NCBI GenBank assembly: GCA_902477915.1
Contig: CABSJA010000003.1
Span: forward strand, 1-64,000
DNA from: an uncultured Veillonella sp.
GTDB lineage: Bacteria > Bacillota > Negativicutes > Veillonellales > Veillonellaceae
DNA length: 64,000 bases
Direction of reading: 5' to 3'
Part shown: one piece after another, positions 10,631 to 18,994 of the stretch
How positions within the stretch are numbered: position 1 is the stretch's first letter
Layout of the letters: each line of letters opens with the position of its first letter
Translations under genes and position numbers: made by a program
Notes under the pieces: model-generated
The model's database searches: none
Told to the model about the DNA's origin: nothing
Seen by the model: the letters and a program-made list of their open reading frames with translations, nothing else

Positions 10631-11587
10631 TTAATCAATCTCTGCTACTTGCTGTTTTAGTTGAGCAAAGATATCTTTAACTGGCATAATCTTGTCGACT
10701 TTTCTCATATTATTGCCAGAGAACACCAAACCTGTTTCCACATCACCTTGTTGTGCACGAGAAAGAGCACGGATGATACAGAATTTATGGGAACAATGTT
10801 TCAAACAGTTATCACACACCGTTGGAGGTGCTACAGTACCGTCTAATACAGATTCAGCAAATTTATTTTTAATTGCTTGTCCAGGCAAACCTACAGGACT
10901 TTGAATTAATACAATATCCTCAGGATTAGTAGCCCGTACATACATTTTTTTCAATTCGTCAGATGCATTACATTCATCAGAAGCAGCAAAACGGCTACCC
11001 ATTTGAACGCCACTAGCACCTAATTTCAACATTTCTACGATGTCACGACCATCAAGAACACCACCAGCACCAATAACTGGAATGTTTTTAACAGCAGCTA
11101 CAACCTCTGGAACGATTTCTCGAGCGGAACGATCCGTCCCCAAGTGGCCACCAGCTTCGCAGCCTTCTACGATTACTGCTGCTGCACCTAAACCTTCAGA
11201 AATGCGAGCTAATTTTGCGGACGAAACAATTGGTACAATTGGCGTACCAGACTCTTTGCCCATTGCGAACATATCTCTTGAAAAACCAGCACCTGCTACT
11301 ACAAGATCAATGCCTTCTTCGATGGCAGTCTTTACTAAACCAGCAAATTGAGTTGCTGCTACCATCGCATTTATACCAATAATACCCGTAGGTGATAATT
11401 TTCTAGCTAATTGTATTTCGTATCGTAATTCATCAAACGGCAAACCGGATGCTGCAATAAGGCCGATACCACCTTCATTTGCAACGGCTGCCGCCAAGCG
11501 AGCTGTAGACAATCTAATCGCCATACCACCTTGAATAATAGGTACTTTGGCCACTAGATTCCCAATGCGAAGTTCAGGGAGCTTCAC
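10631..11587 (-). CDS. FabK/nitronate monooxygenase-type flavoprotein with a four-cysteine motif
   Basis: FMN-dependent TIM-barrel protein of the FabK/nitronate monooxygenase (2-nitropropane dioxygenase) family: PIIQGGMAIRLS near the N-terminus, EGCEAGGHLGTD and GAGGVLDGRDI for flavin binding, and GVQMGSRF. The start is GTG at 11587 with AGGAGG eight bases upstream; the TTG two codons earlier is too close to it. Unlike the other two family members in this window it has a C-terminal cluster C-x2-C-x3-C-x4-C (residues 258-270), which may bind metal or an iron-sulfur centre. Lying between acpP and fabF it is probably tied to fatty-acid synthesis, perhaps as a second enoyl-ACP reductase, but its substrate is not established. 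Confidence 0.8.
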   Translation of the reverse strand: MKLPELRIGNLVAKVPIIQGGMAIRLSTARLAAAVANEGGIGLIAASGLPFDELRYEIQLARKLSPTGIIGINAMVAATQFAGLVKTAIEEGIDLVVAGAGFSRDMFAMGKESGTPIVPIVSSAKLARISEGLGAAAVIVEGCEAGGHLGTDRSAREIVPEVVAAVKNIPVIGAGGVLDGRDIVEMLKLGASGVQMGSRFAASDECNASDELKKMYVRATNPEDIVLIQSPVGLPGQAIKNKFAESVLDGTVAPPTVCDNCLKHCSHKFCIIRALSRAQQGDVETGLVFSGNNMRKVDKIMPVKDIFAQLKQQVAEID

Positions 11588-11664
11588 TATCAAATCCTCC
11601 TGTAAATAAAACCGGTTGGGAGGCCACTCGGCCTCCCGTACGGCTGAATTGTCAGCTTTACAGC

Positions 11665-11895
11665 TTATTTAGCAGAATCAATATATTCTACTGTATCCTT
11701 AACGGTTTTGATTTTTTCTGCAACATCGTCAGGGATTTCAACATTGAATTCTTCTTCGAATGCCATGATCAATTCAACGATATCTAAGGAGTCAGCGCCT
11801 AAGTCGTCGATGAATGTAGAATCAATGGTAACTTCAGCTTCATCAACGCCTAATTGTTCCACAACGATTGCTTTTACTTTATCGAAAGTGTTCAT
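11665..11895 (-). CDS. acpP: Acyl carrier protein
   Basis: 76-residue acidic carrier protein whose Ser36 in the [10 protein letters not shown] motif accepts the 4'-phosphopantetheine arm. The first in-frame ATG (11916) is rejected: its codons contain the AAAGGAGGTGAAC ribosome site that serves the ATG at 11895. The gene lies between fabG and the FabK-like gene in the fab operon. Confidence 0.97.
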   Translation of the reverse strand: MNTFDKVKAIVVEQLGVDEAEVTIDSTFIDDLGADSLDIVELIMAFEEEFNVEIPDDVAEKIKTVKDTVEYIDSAK

Positions 11896-11946
11896 TGGTG
11901 GTTCACCTCCTTTCAAAGTGTATTTATATATAGTCTAATTTTGAAA

Positions 11947-12690
11947 CTACATCACCATACCGCCATCTACATTGATGACTTGGCCTGTAATATAGTTAGC
12001 AAAATCGCTAGCAAGGAATGTTGCTACTGTTGCTACTTCTTCAGCATTAGCCATACGACCCAATGGAATTTCTGCAACCATAGCTTCTTTAACTTTTTCT
12101 GGTAATACATCAGTCATATCAGTATTGATAAATCCTGGTGCAATAGCATTAACAGTAATGCCACGACTTGCTAATTCTTTAGCACAGGATTTAGTAAAAC
12201 CAATTACACCAGCTTTAGATGCTGCATAGTTAGTTTGACCCGCATTACCCATAACGCCTACAACAGATGTCATATTGATAATATGACCAGAACGTTGTTT
12301 CATCATGATTTTAGATACTGCTTTAGTTACTAAATATACACCTTTAAGGTTGATATCTATAACAGCATCAAAATCTTCGTCTTTCATACGCATCAATAAA
12401 CCATCACGCGTAATCCCCGCATTATTTACGAGAATATCAATGTGACCAAACTCTTTATGAGCTTCTTCCACCATAGCTGCAACTTCATCAGCATTAGCTA
12501 CATTGGCTTTAATTTTAATGGCTTTACGGCCTAAAGCTTGTACAGCTTCAACAGTTTCTTGAGCTGCACCTTCGCTACCGCTATAGTTAACGACCACATC
12601 AGCACCAGATTGTGCTAAATTGATAGCTACAGCGCGACCAATGCCACGGGATGCGCCAGTTACAATGGCTACTTTACCCTCTAAATGCAT
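11947..12690 (-). CDS. fabG: FabG, 3-oxoacyl-ACP reductase
   Basis: NADPH-dependent short-chain dehydrogenase that reduces beta-ketoacyl-ACP. Shows the TGASRGIG cofactor loop (11-18), NNAG (89-92) and the catalytic triad Ser142, Tyr155 and Lys159 (NYAASK); typical length of 247 residues. Starts one base after the fabD stop, with AAAGGGG upstream, so it is co-transcribed. Confidence 0.97.
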   Translation of the reverse strand: MHLEGKVAIVTGASRGIGRAVAINLAQSGADVVVNYSGSEGAAQETVEAVQALGRKAIKIKANVANADEVAAMVEEAHKEFGHIDILVNNAGITRDGLLMRMKDEDFDAVIDINLKGVYLVTKAVSKIMMKQRSGHIINMTSVVGVMGNAGQTNYAASKAGVIGFTKSCAKELASRGITVNAIAPGFINTDMTDVLPEKVKEAMVAEIPLGRMANAEEVATVATFLASDFANYITGQVINVDGGMVM

Positions 12691-12691
12691 T

Positions 12692-13633
12692 TTATCGAAC
12701 CCCTTTCAAAAATTCAAGCGTTTTCTCTAAGGATGCAATGTCTTCAACATTGGCTAATTCCATATCTTTATTGATCTTTTTAGTAAAGCCAGTAAGTACT
12801 TTACCAGGACCTACTTCAACGAATCGAGTTACACCAAAGTTAACCATTTCAGCTACGCAATCTTCCCACAATACAGGATTTGCAGCTTGTGTAACTAAGG
12901 ATTCTTTAATATCGTTTGCATTAGTCAAAATTTTACCTGTCACATTTGCCACTACAGGAATTTGAGCATCGCTCACTTGGATTTTATCCAACTCTTCTTT
13001 TAAACGTAGAGCTGCAGGTTCCATCAAACGGCTGTGGAATGGAGCACTTACAGGAAGCATAACAGCACGTTTTGCACCGGCTTCTTTCATCTTTTCTGCT
13101 GCAGTTTCTACCGCTGCTGTTTCACCAGCAATAACAATTTGACCTGGGCAGTTGAAGTTAACTGCTTGCACAGAACCAACAGAATCGTTAACCTCTTTAC
13201 AAATTTCTACAACTTGTTCACGAGGTAAAGCTAGAATTGCTGCCATAGCACCTTTGCCCAATGGCACAGCTTCTTGCATATATTCACCGCGTTTATGAAC
13301 AACATACACAGCATCTTTAAAATTCAATACACCTGCCGCTACAAGAGCACTGTATTCACCAAGACTATGACCACCTACGATATCAGGTGTAAAGCCTTGT
13401 TCTTTAAGAACTTCATAGCAAGCTACAGATGCAGTTAAGATAGCCGGTTGTGTATTAGCAGTTTTAACAAGTTCAGTATCAGGGCCTTCAAAGCACAATT
13501 TGGAAATAGAATAACCAAGCGCTTCGTCAGCTTCTTCAAAACGTTGTTTCACAATAGGATATGCATTGTACAAATCTTGTAACATGCCTACTTTTTGGGA
13601 ACCTTGACCAGGAAAAACAAATGCCGTTTTCAT
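12692..13633 (-). CDS. fabD: FabD, malonyl-CoA:ACP transacylase
   Basis: Loads malonyl units on ACP. It has the N-terminal FPGQGSQ (7-13), the nucleophile elbow GHSLGEYSAL with Ser90, and SAPFHSRLM carrying the catalytic His. I chose the ATG at 13633 (313 residues), which has GGAGG just upstream; the ATG seven codons earlier lies within that ribosome site and inside fabK. Confidence 0.97.
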   Translation of the reverse strand: MKTAFVFPGQGSQKVGMLQDLYNAYPIVKQRFEEADEALGYSISKLCFEGPDTELVKTANTQPAILTASVACYEVLKEQGFTPDIVGGHSLGEYSALVAAGVLNFKDAVYVVHKRGEYMQEAVPLGKGAMAAILALPREQVVEICKEVNDSVGSVQAVNFNCPGQIVIAGETAAVETAAEKMKEAGAKRAVMLPVSAPFHSRLMEPAALRLKEELDKIQVSDAQIPVVANVTGKILTNANDIKESLVTQAANPVLWEDCVAEMVNFGVTRFVEVGPGKVLTGFTKKINKDMELANVEDIASLEKTLEFLKGVR

Positions 13634-13643
13634 AAGGGCCTCC

Positions 13644-14588
13644 TTATTTACCAAGACCTTGAAGTTTTTTAATTACAGTTTCAGTTTCAGCCATGATATC
13701 TTTGATAATAGTTGCACATGGTTTAACATCTGTTAACATGCCAGAGATTTGACCAATCATTACAGAGCCTTCTTTTACATCACCTTCAATAGCAGCTTTA
13801 CGAAGTGTGCCTGCACCTAAGTTTTCTAAATCTTCTTTGGAACCACCGCTAAATTCAAGGGATTTATATTTATGAGCTAATGCATTATCAATGATACGTA
13901 CAGGGTGACCTGTTGTTAAACCAGTCATAACAGTGGCACGATCTTTTGCTTTCAATACTGCATTTTTATAGTTTTCATGAGCAATACATTCTTCGGATAA
14001 TACGAATCGCGTACCCATTTGTACTGCTTGAGCGCCTAATGCAAAGGCTGCAGCCATACCACGGCCATCAGCAATACCACCAGCTGCGATAACTGGAACA
14101 TCTACAGCATCTACTACTTGTGGAATCAATGCCATAGTAGTAATATCGCCTACGTGACCACCAGATTCTGTACCTTCTGCAATAATTGCATCAATGCCAC
14201 CACGCAACAAACGTTTTGCAAGCAAAACGGAAGCAACTACTGGAATTACCTTTGTACCGATTTCTTTTAAAGCTGGAATGTACACGCCAGGATTACCAGC
14301 ACCTGTTGTAATAACAGGAACGCGTTCTTCCACAACTACTTCCATAACTTCTTTTACAAATGGAGACATGAGCATGATGTTACAACCAAATGGTTTGCTT
14401 GTACGCTCTTTTAATTTGTGAATTTCATTACGGAAAATATCAGGAGGCATATGACCAGCCCCAATGATGCCAAGGCCACCAGCTTCAGATACGGCTGCTG
14501 CTAATTCTGCAGTACCGAGCCAAGCCATACCACCTTGTAAGATTGGATACTCAATCTGCAATAAATCACAAATGTCAGTCTTAATCAT
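13644..14588 (-). CDS. fabK: FabK, FMN-dependent enoyl-ACP reductase II
   Basis: Catalyses the last step of each elongation round using NAD(P)H and FMN. The 314-residue TIM-barrel chain has PILQGGMAWLG, EGTESGGHVGDITTM, AAGGIADGRG and VQMGTRF, the usual FabK flavin-binding elements. Its place between fabH and fabD supports enoyl reductase function. No FabI-type reductase gene is visible in the window, and no fabZ, so the dehydratase must be encoded elsewhere. Confidence 0.93.
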   Translation of the reverse strand: MIKTDICDLLQIEYPILQGGMAWLGTAELAAAVSEAGGLGIIGAGHMPPDIFRNEIHKLKERTSKPFGCNIMLMSPFVKEVMEVVVEERVPVITTGAGNPGVYIPALKEIGTKVIPVVASVLLAKRLLRGGIDAIIAEGTESGGHVGDITTMALIPQVVDAVDVPVIAAGGIADGRGMAAAFALGAQAVQMGTRFVLSEECIAHENYKNAVLKAKDRATVMTGLTTGHPVRIIDNALAHKYKSLEFSGGSKEDLENLGAGTLRKAAIEGDVKEGSVMIGQISGMLTDVKPCATIIKDIMAETETVIKKLQGLGK

Positions 14589-14603
14589 CTTGATGTGTCC
14601 TCC

Positions 14604-15599
14604 TTAATACCATTTCAAGACAAGGCTAGCCCAAGTTAGGCCTGCACCAAATCCTGCAAACGCAACGTTATCACCGCGTTTGAAACGTCCTTCACGATTA
14701 GCTTCGTCCAAAGCGATCGCTACAGACGCGGCAGATGTATTACCATACTTATGTAAATTAACAAATACTTTTTCCATCGGCATATGTAAGCGTTTTGCAG
14801 CCGAATCAATAATACGAATATTTGCTTGATGTGGAATGAAGAAGTCTAACTCATTAAGTTCCATTCCAGCACGTTCTAAAGATCTTAGAACCGTACGCCC
14901 CATCGTTTTAACAGCAAATTTATATACTTCAGGGCCATCCATATGAATGAATGTTAAACCTTCTTCAACGCGTTGGTCATTGGCAACTACAGCCGTACCA
15001 CCTGCAGGAATACAAAGAGATGGACCACCAGTACCATCAGCTCCCATATCAACACCTTTAATGCCATAACCTTCAGGAACTTCAGATACTACTGCAGCAC
15101 CTGCACCATCACCAAAGAGGATACATGTACCACGATCATTCCAATTCACTCGACGAGAGAGAATTTCAGCCCCTACAACGAGTACCTTTTTATATAAGCC
15201 AGAGCTAATATAGCTAGCTGCAGTAATCAATCCATAAACAAAGCCAGAACATGCAGCTTGCAAATCATAAGCCGCTGCATTTTTAGCTCCTAAATTCGCT
15301 TGTAATACACAAGCTGCTGAAGGAATAATCATATCCGGTGTTAAGGTAGCAAAAATAATCATATCAATGTCTTCTGCGGTAACCTTAGCCATTTGCATAG
15401 CTTTCTTGGCAGCCTCAGTTGCCATATAGGATGTATTCATACCTTCCGGTGCAATGCGTCGTTCTTCGATACCAGTACGTTCTCTAATCCATTGGTCATT
15501 GGTATCAACCATTTTTTCAAGATCAAAGTTTGTTACTACATTGTCAGGAAGGAAGCTCCCAGTACCAATGATTCCTACTGGTTTACTCATCATAGTCAT
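14604..15599 (-). CDS. fabH: FabH, beta-ketoacyl-ACP synthase III
   Basis: Starts fatty-acid synthesis by condensing acetyl-CoA or branched acyl-CoA with malonyl-ACP. Nucleophile Cys117 in QAACSGFVYGL, catalytic His in FIPHQAN and Asn in YGNTSAAS; 331 residues. AAGGAG lies ahead of the ATG, which is inside the end of plsX (17-base overlap). Two further in-frame ATGs lie within the next three codons. Confidence 0.97.
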   Translation of the reverse strand: MTMMSKPVGIIGTGSFLPDNVVTNFDLEKMVDTNDQWIRERTGIEERRIAPEGMNTSYMATEAAKKAMQMAKVTAEDIDMIIFATLTPDMIIPSAACVLQANLGAKNAAAYDLQAACSGFVYGLITAASYISSGLYKKVLVVGAEILSRRVNWNDRGTCILFGDGAGAAVVSEVPEGYGIKGVDMGADGTGGPSLCIPAGGTAVVANDQRVEEGLTFIHMDGPEVYKFAVKTMGRTVLRSLERAGMELNELDFFIPHQANIRIIDSAAKRLHMPMEKVFVNLHKYGNTSAASVAIALDEANREGRFKRGDNVAFAGFGAGLTWASLVLKWY

Positions 15600-16611
15600 A
15601 CTTCAAGGCTCCTTCAATATCCATTGTTTCTCTTATGTGTTGAATAATTTTACGTTCTACTAAATCTCCAGCAATTTCAATAGCAGTCTTTATCTCTTTT
15701 GATTTAGAGCTACCATGGGCAATCATAAAGACCCCATTAACCCCTAAGAGTGGAGCACCACCATTTTCTGTGTGATCTAAGCGTTTAGCCATCTTCTTCA
15801 AAGCTGGCTTTACGAGCATAGCACCAATCTTAGCAAAGATACTCCCTGCCATGATGCTATCCTTTACTAATTGTGCAAGACCTGTTACTAGACCTTCCGC
15901 AAATTTAAGTACCACATTACCTACAAAGCCATCGCATACAACAACATCTACGGCCCCTTTAGGAATATCACGGCCTTCAATATTACCTTTAAAATTGATG
16001 GTTTTCATACGTTCCAAAATTGGATATGTGGCTAGAACGACATCGTTCCCTTTTGTGGCTTCTTCGCCAATATTTAATAATCCTACTGTAGGATTCTCTT
16101 TACCTAATAAAAGTTTTGCATATTCAGAGCCCATCAAAGCACCTTGTACAAGATGTTTTGGTTTACTATTGGAGTTAGCACCTGAGTCTAACATAACAGT
16201 AATACCACTCACTGTTGGCATCGGAGTAGCAATAACTGGGCGATCAACCCCTTTAATGCGACCGAGTCCAAACAATGCAGCTGCTACAGCAGCACCTGTG
16301 CTACCAGGAGCAATTACGGCATCGCAAATATTATCACGAACTAAAGATGTTGCTACCACAACAGACGCGTCCTTTTTCTTACGCAATGCTTGTCCTGGAT
16401 GCTCATCCATACCGATGACTTGACTGGCATGATGTACAGAAATGCGTGGATTCTTAGCTTCATTATTAGCTTCTAATATATTAAAAATTTGCTGCTCATC
16501 GCCGACGAGCACCACTTCAATGTGCTCATTTGCTCGTACGGCTTCAATGGATCCTAGTACAGTCTCCAATGGAGCAAAGTCGCCACCCATGGCGTCTATT
16601 GCAATTTTCAT
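15583..16611 (-). CDS. plsX: PlsX, acyl-ACP:phosphate acyltransferase
   Basis: Makes acyl-phosphate from acyl-ACP for phospholipid synthesis; links the fatty-acid and phosphatidic-acid pathways at the membrane. The N-terminus MKIAIDAMGGDFAP and APGSTGAAVAAALF are diagnostic; 342 residues is normal. Lies directly downstream of fapR with a three-base gap and overlaps fabH, as in the Bacillus fapR-plsX-fabD-fabG order. Confidence 0.97.
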   Translation of the reverse strand: MKIAIDAMGGDFAPLETVLGSIEAVRANEHIEVVLVGDEQQIFNILEANNEAKNPRISVHHASQVIGMDEHPGQALRKKKDASVVVATSLVRDNICDAVIAPGSTGAAVAAALFGLGRIKGVDRPVIATPMPTVSGITVMLDSGANSNSKPKHLVQGALMGSEYAKLLLGKENPTVGLLNIGEEATKGNDVVLATYPILERMKTINFKGNIEGRDIPKGAVDVVVCDGFVGNVVLKFAEGLVTGLAQLVKDSIMAGSIFAKIGAMLVKPALKKMAKRLDHTENGGAPLLGVNGVFMIAHGSSKSKEIKTAIEIAGDLVERKIIQHIRETMDIEGALKYDYDE

Positions 16612-16614
16612 AAT

Positions 16615-17175
16615 CTACACCCTATTCTCTACGGATTCCATAATAAATTTTGCGCGAAATACTTCTTTTATTTTATCTCTTATAATGACCCAAATAAAGA
16701 ACTTATTACCACGGCGACGTACAATTTCTGCTTTTGCCACCAGATTAGTACCAGCTCCTACTGGGTTTTTATATTTTATATTTCCAACCTCCGCAGAACA
16801 AACAGTAGTCCCCATGACTACCTTTGCGAGGGAATTCGCTTGAGCATATAAATACTGTGGCTCTACATATCCAAATCGATCTTCCATGTCTGCAGTAGTG
16901 CGCAACATCGATAATGCTTGTCGCCCTTCCGTGACATCAATCAATTCACCAACCACTTCGTACGGTACATGTTCTACCATTTCTTGTGATTGACCTGTAG
17001 CCATGACGCGTATGCGTTCACGCAATTCAGGAATCCCCAACTCTAGCCGATCAAGACGAATAGTTGGCACACTTACATTAAAGTGTGTTGCCAATTCTTC
17101 ATCAGTAAGAAATGGCGTAATATTCAGTTTTTCTTGTAACTGCTTTTGGCGCTCTTGCTTCTTTAACCGACTCAT
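16615..17175 (-). CDS. fapR: FapR, malonyl-CoA-responsive repressor of lipid synthesis
   Basis: Transcription factor with an N-terminal DNA-binding helix-turn-helix (about 10-55, TDEELATHFNVSVPTIRLDR) and a C-terminal hotdog domain (about 70-186) that senses malonyl-CoA. Heads the whole fab operon, consistent with autoregulation and feed-forward induction as known for Bacillus FapR. A strong promoter and a FapR-like inverted repeat lie directly upstream (17194-17244). AAAGGTGG precedes the ATG. Confidence 0.95.
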   Translation of the reverse strand: MSRLKKQERQKQLQEKLNITPFLTDEELATHFNVSVPTIRLDRLELGIPELRERIRVMATGQSQEMVEHVPYEVVGELIDVTEGRQALSMLRTTADMEDRFGYVEPQYLYAQANSLAKVVMGTTVCSAEVGNIKYKNPVGAGTNLVAKAEIVRRRGNKFFIWVIIRDKIKEVFRAKFIMESVENRV

Positions 17176-17193
17176 GGGACCACCTTTTATGAC

Positions 17194-17210
17194 CTAGTAT
17201 TAATATTACA
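17194..17210 (-). promoter_or_regulatory. Candidate FapR operator
   Basis: The imperfect inverted repeat CTAGTATTAATATTAC lies just downstream of the fapR -10 box, around the expected transcription start. It matches the FapR half-site TTAGTA in five of six and its mirror TACTAA in four of six positions. The assignment rests on position and partial match; the spacer is one base shorter than in the Bacillus site. Confidence 0.45.
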
Positions 17211-17215
17211 TCCTA

Positions 17216-17244
17216 AGTATATACAATAATTCCCCTATTGGCAA
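17216..17244 (-). promoter_or_regulatory. Promoter of the fapR-fab operon
   Basis: -35 TTGCCA (17239-17244) and -10 TATACT (17216-17221) with exactly 17 bases between them, 41 bases upstream of the fapR ATG. Both boxes match the housekeeping consensus at five of six positions. Confidence 0.8.
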
Positions 17245-17336
17245 GGCTTTTCATACATATAGTAACAGATTTTCCTCATATATACTAAATATAGATATTA
17301 TTTTATATTTAAGTATCGTTTTGTTTATAAAAGTAT

Positions 17337-17388
17337 AAAAAAATGCCACTATTCTACAGCTTTATATTACTATAAAATAGCGGCACTG
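17337..17388 (-). terminator. Second terminator after rpmF
   Basis: Stem GCCGCTATT pairing with AATAGTGGC (one G-U pair) around a 20-odd base loop, followed on the minus strand by seven T. Lies behind the stronger terminator at 17448-17485, giving tandem terminators between rpmF and fapR. The 17176-17495 gap otherwise holds only the fapR promoter. Confidence 0.6.
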
Positions 17389-17447
17389 ACTAATGCATAT
17401 GAAGTATATTAAGTTATATATATTACTAAAAGTATACAAAAGCATAC

Positions 17448-17485
17448 AAAAAAGACGCCTACTACTACAGTAGGCGTCTTTTTTC
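17448..17485 (-). terminator. Rho-independent terminator after rpmF
   Basis: Long stem AAAAAAGACGCCTACT / AGTAGGCGTCTTTTTT with a five-base loop, beginning 10 bases after the rpmF stop. Strong in both directions by sequence. Confidence 0.93.
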
Positions 17486-17495
17486 CGCTCACATA

Positions 17496-17672
17496 TTAAG
17501 CATTAGCTACTACTTGCTCACCTTTATAGTGACCACATGTAGGGCAAACACGATGAGGCATCTTAGGTTCGTGGCATTGTGGACATGCTACATAACCAGG
17601 AGCTTCTAATTTCCAATTAGCACGACGGCGATCGCGACGGCATTTAGACAATCTACGCTTAGGTACTGCCAT
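17496..17672 (-). CDS. rpmF: Ribosomal protein L32
   Basis: 58-residue large-subunit protein starting [20 protein letters not shown], with zinc-ribbon cysteines CPQC and CPTC. The longer open frame (to 17792) is rejected because it overlaps the DUF177 gene and lacks L32 sequence; the ATG at 17672 has AGGAGG upstream. Co-transcribed with the DUF177 gene, a pairing found across bacteria. Confidence 0.98.
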   Translation of the reverse strand: MAVPKRRLSKCRRDRRRANWKLEAPGYVACPQCHEPKMPHRVCPTCGHYKGEQVVANA

Positions 17673-17697
17673 TATCTGCACCTCCTTAGTACAATCA

Positions 17698-18210
17698 TTA
17701 GGACAATCTATCATCTTTCTCATCAAGCAAAGCACGTAACTCTGCAAATCGAGGATCCACCACAAAGGATTCACAAGAACAAGGTGAAACATTCAAATTT
17801 GCTCCGCAATGAACGCACAATCCTTTGCAATCATCCTGACATAACACTTGAGAGGGCTCATTGATGATTAATGTATCCCTAATTAGTTCGGTTAAGTCAA
17901 TTTCCTCTCCATCGAAAGGAATCACATCTTCAGCAGCGTCTCTAGAATCACTAAAGATTTCCTCAAAGGAATCCTTACGATCATGCTCTGTTGTAGTTAA
18001 ACAACGAGAACACTCGTAATCACCTTTAGACTCTATCGAACCTTGAACGATGTAATTTTGACCATCAAACCAAAACTCACCATTAATGGTTATATCATGA
18101 CGGCTCCAAGGAAAAGCAGTTACGTCACCAAGCTCAGAGGTTGGTATCGTATAGCTATAAGGAAATTTCTTTCCTATATGTTCTTTTGCTTGCTCTACTT
18201 GCAGTTTCAT
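17698..18210 (-). CDS. DUF177/YceD family protein, partner of L32
   Basis: Member of the YceD/DUF177 family linked to 23S rRNA and 50S maturation. The cysteine pattern is typical: CSRCL in the middle and [13 protein letters not shown] then CSC towards the end. The ATG at 18210 (170 residues) is preferred over that at 18228, because the latter lies four bases from the -10 box and the GAGGT site serves 18210. Precedes rpmF in one transcript. Confidence 0.92.
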   Translation of the reverse strand: MKLQVEQAKEHIGKKFPYSYTIPTSELGDVTAFPWSRHDITINGEFWFDGQNYIVQGSIESKGDYECSRCLTTTEHDRKDSFEEIFSDSRDAAEDVIPFDGEEIDLTELIRDTLIINEPSQVLCQDDCKGLCVHCGANLNVSPCSCESFVVDPRFAELRALLDEKDDRLS

Positions 18211-18231
18211 AATCTTACCTCGACTCATAAT

Positions 18232-18260
18232 ATTATAAACATGACATAGTGCTTTGTCAA
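18232..18260 (-). promoter_or_regulatory. Consensus promoter of the DUF177-rpmF operon
   Basis: Perfect TTGACA (18255-18260) and perfect TATAAT (18232-18237) separated by exactly 17 bases. The expected start point is about 15 bases ahead of the chosen ATG, so the leader is very short. Confidence 0.92.
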
Positions 18261-18263
18261 ATA

Positions 18264-18301
18264 AAAAAGACTATCTTAAGCGGACTCAAGATAGTCTTTT
18301 T
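18264..18301 (-). terminator. Rho-independent terminator after the rubredoxin gene
   Basis: 14-bp stem AAAAAGACTATCTT / AAGATAGTCTTTTT with a 10-base loop, 10 bases after the rubredoxin stop and immediately before the DUF177 promoter. Confidence 0.92.
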
Positions 18302-18311
18302 GGTAAGTCAA

Positions 18312-18446
18312 TTACATTTTTTCGAATTGGTCTTTACCAACACCGCAAATTGGGCAAACATAATCAGCTGGTTGATCTTCGAATTTTACGCCTTCAACAG
18401 CTTCGTCATAAACCCAACCACATACTACGCATACGTATTTTTCCAT
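18312..18446 (-). CDS. Short rubredoxin
   Basis: 44-residue iron protein with both Cys pairs of the rubredoxin centre: CVVCG (residues 6-10) and CPICG (31-35), the usual KFED and DYVCP stretches and the terminal [14 protein letters not shown] ribosome site precedes the ATG. Ordinary rubredoxins have 52-54 residues; here about eight are missing between VYD and KFED, the same place where short Desulfovibrio-type rubredoxins are deleted. A small cytoplasmic one-electron carrier, probably for oxygen or peroxide reduction in an anaerobe. It is a monocistronic unit with its own promoter and terminator. Confidence 0.95.
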   Translation of the reverse strand: MEKYVCVVCGWVYDEAVEGVKFEDQPADYVCPICGVGKDQFEKM

Positions 18447-18500
18447 GAGTATTTCCTCCTTCACTTGAAAATTATTGTTTAATATTTATCTTTTATAATT

Positions 18501-18515
18501 CAGATACTCTATCTG
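18501..18515. promoter_or_regulatory. Inverted repeat at the rubredoxin transcription start
   Basis: CAGATA-CTC-TATCTG, a perfect 6-bp inverted repeat with a three-base centre, located at the predicted start point 7 bases below the rubredoxin -10 box. Position suggests an operator; the regulator is unknown. Confidence 0.35.
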
Positions 18516-18521
18516 TAATGT

Positions 18522-18550
18522 AGTATATCAAAGATATCGAAACTTTTCAA
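18522..18550 (-). promoter_or_regulatory. Promoter of the rubredoxin gene
   Basis: -35 TTGAAA (18545-18550), 17-base spacer, -10 TATACT (18522-18527). Gives a leader of about 70 bases. Confidence 0.78.
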
Positions 18551-18994
18551 TACTCATTTTCTTAATTTCTCATTTTTTCTAATATTTAAAAAGCATATAT
18601 AATATGCGGATTTGTGCTACATTATAATTTGAAATGTATTATCATTTAGACCGATTATGACCTAAATTTACCTCAATCCCTTTCCCTATTGCTACTTATC
18701 TGTCAATATATCTATTAATATAAATAATGGCCATTATTATACCGATAGTTTTTAAAGTATTAACTAAAATCAGACCTAAGGTGTACATAATTTATATATT
18801 ATACTATTATATATAGAAGAGAATATTGTTATATTATATATTCTAAAAGAACTTAATTAATAACTTATTATATAAGTATGTACTTATGAACACTTACTTC
18901 TCTATGCGATATAATCATAATAAGAACTTCACGATCTTAATATGAAATATCGGTCAGAGAAATCGTCATTTATATTGTTATCATAGGAGGATTT
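18551..18994. other. AT-rich divergent intergenic region
   Basis: No gene recognised in this stretch between the rubredoxin promoter and the plus-strand flavoprotein gene. A TATAAT at 18910-18915 on the plus strand could be the -10 box for the flavoprotein gene, but its -35 is weak. AGGAGG just before 18995 is the ribosome site. Confidence 0.5.

Noticed and set aside
15851..16423. 190-codon plus-strand frame inside plsX
   Set aside because: Antisense to a well-conserved gene, without start signals or known motifs.
17673..17792. N-terminal extension of L32
   Set aside because: Lies in another frame of the DUF177 gene; L32 begins at MAVPKRR with its own AGGAGG.
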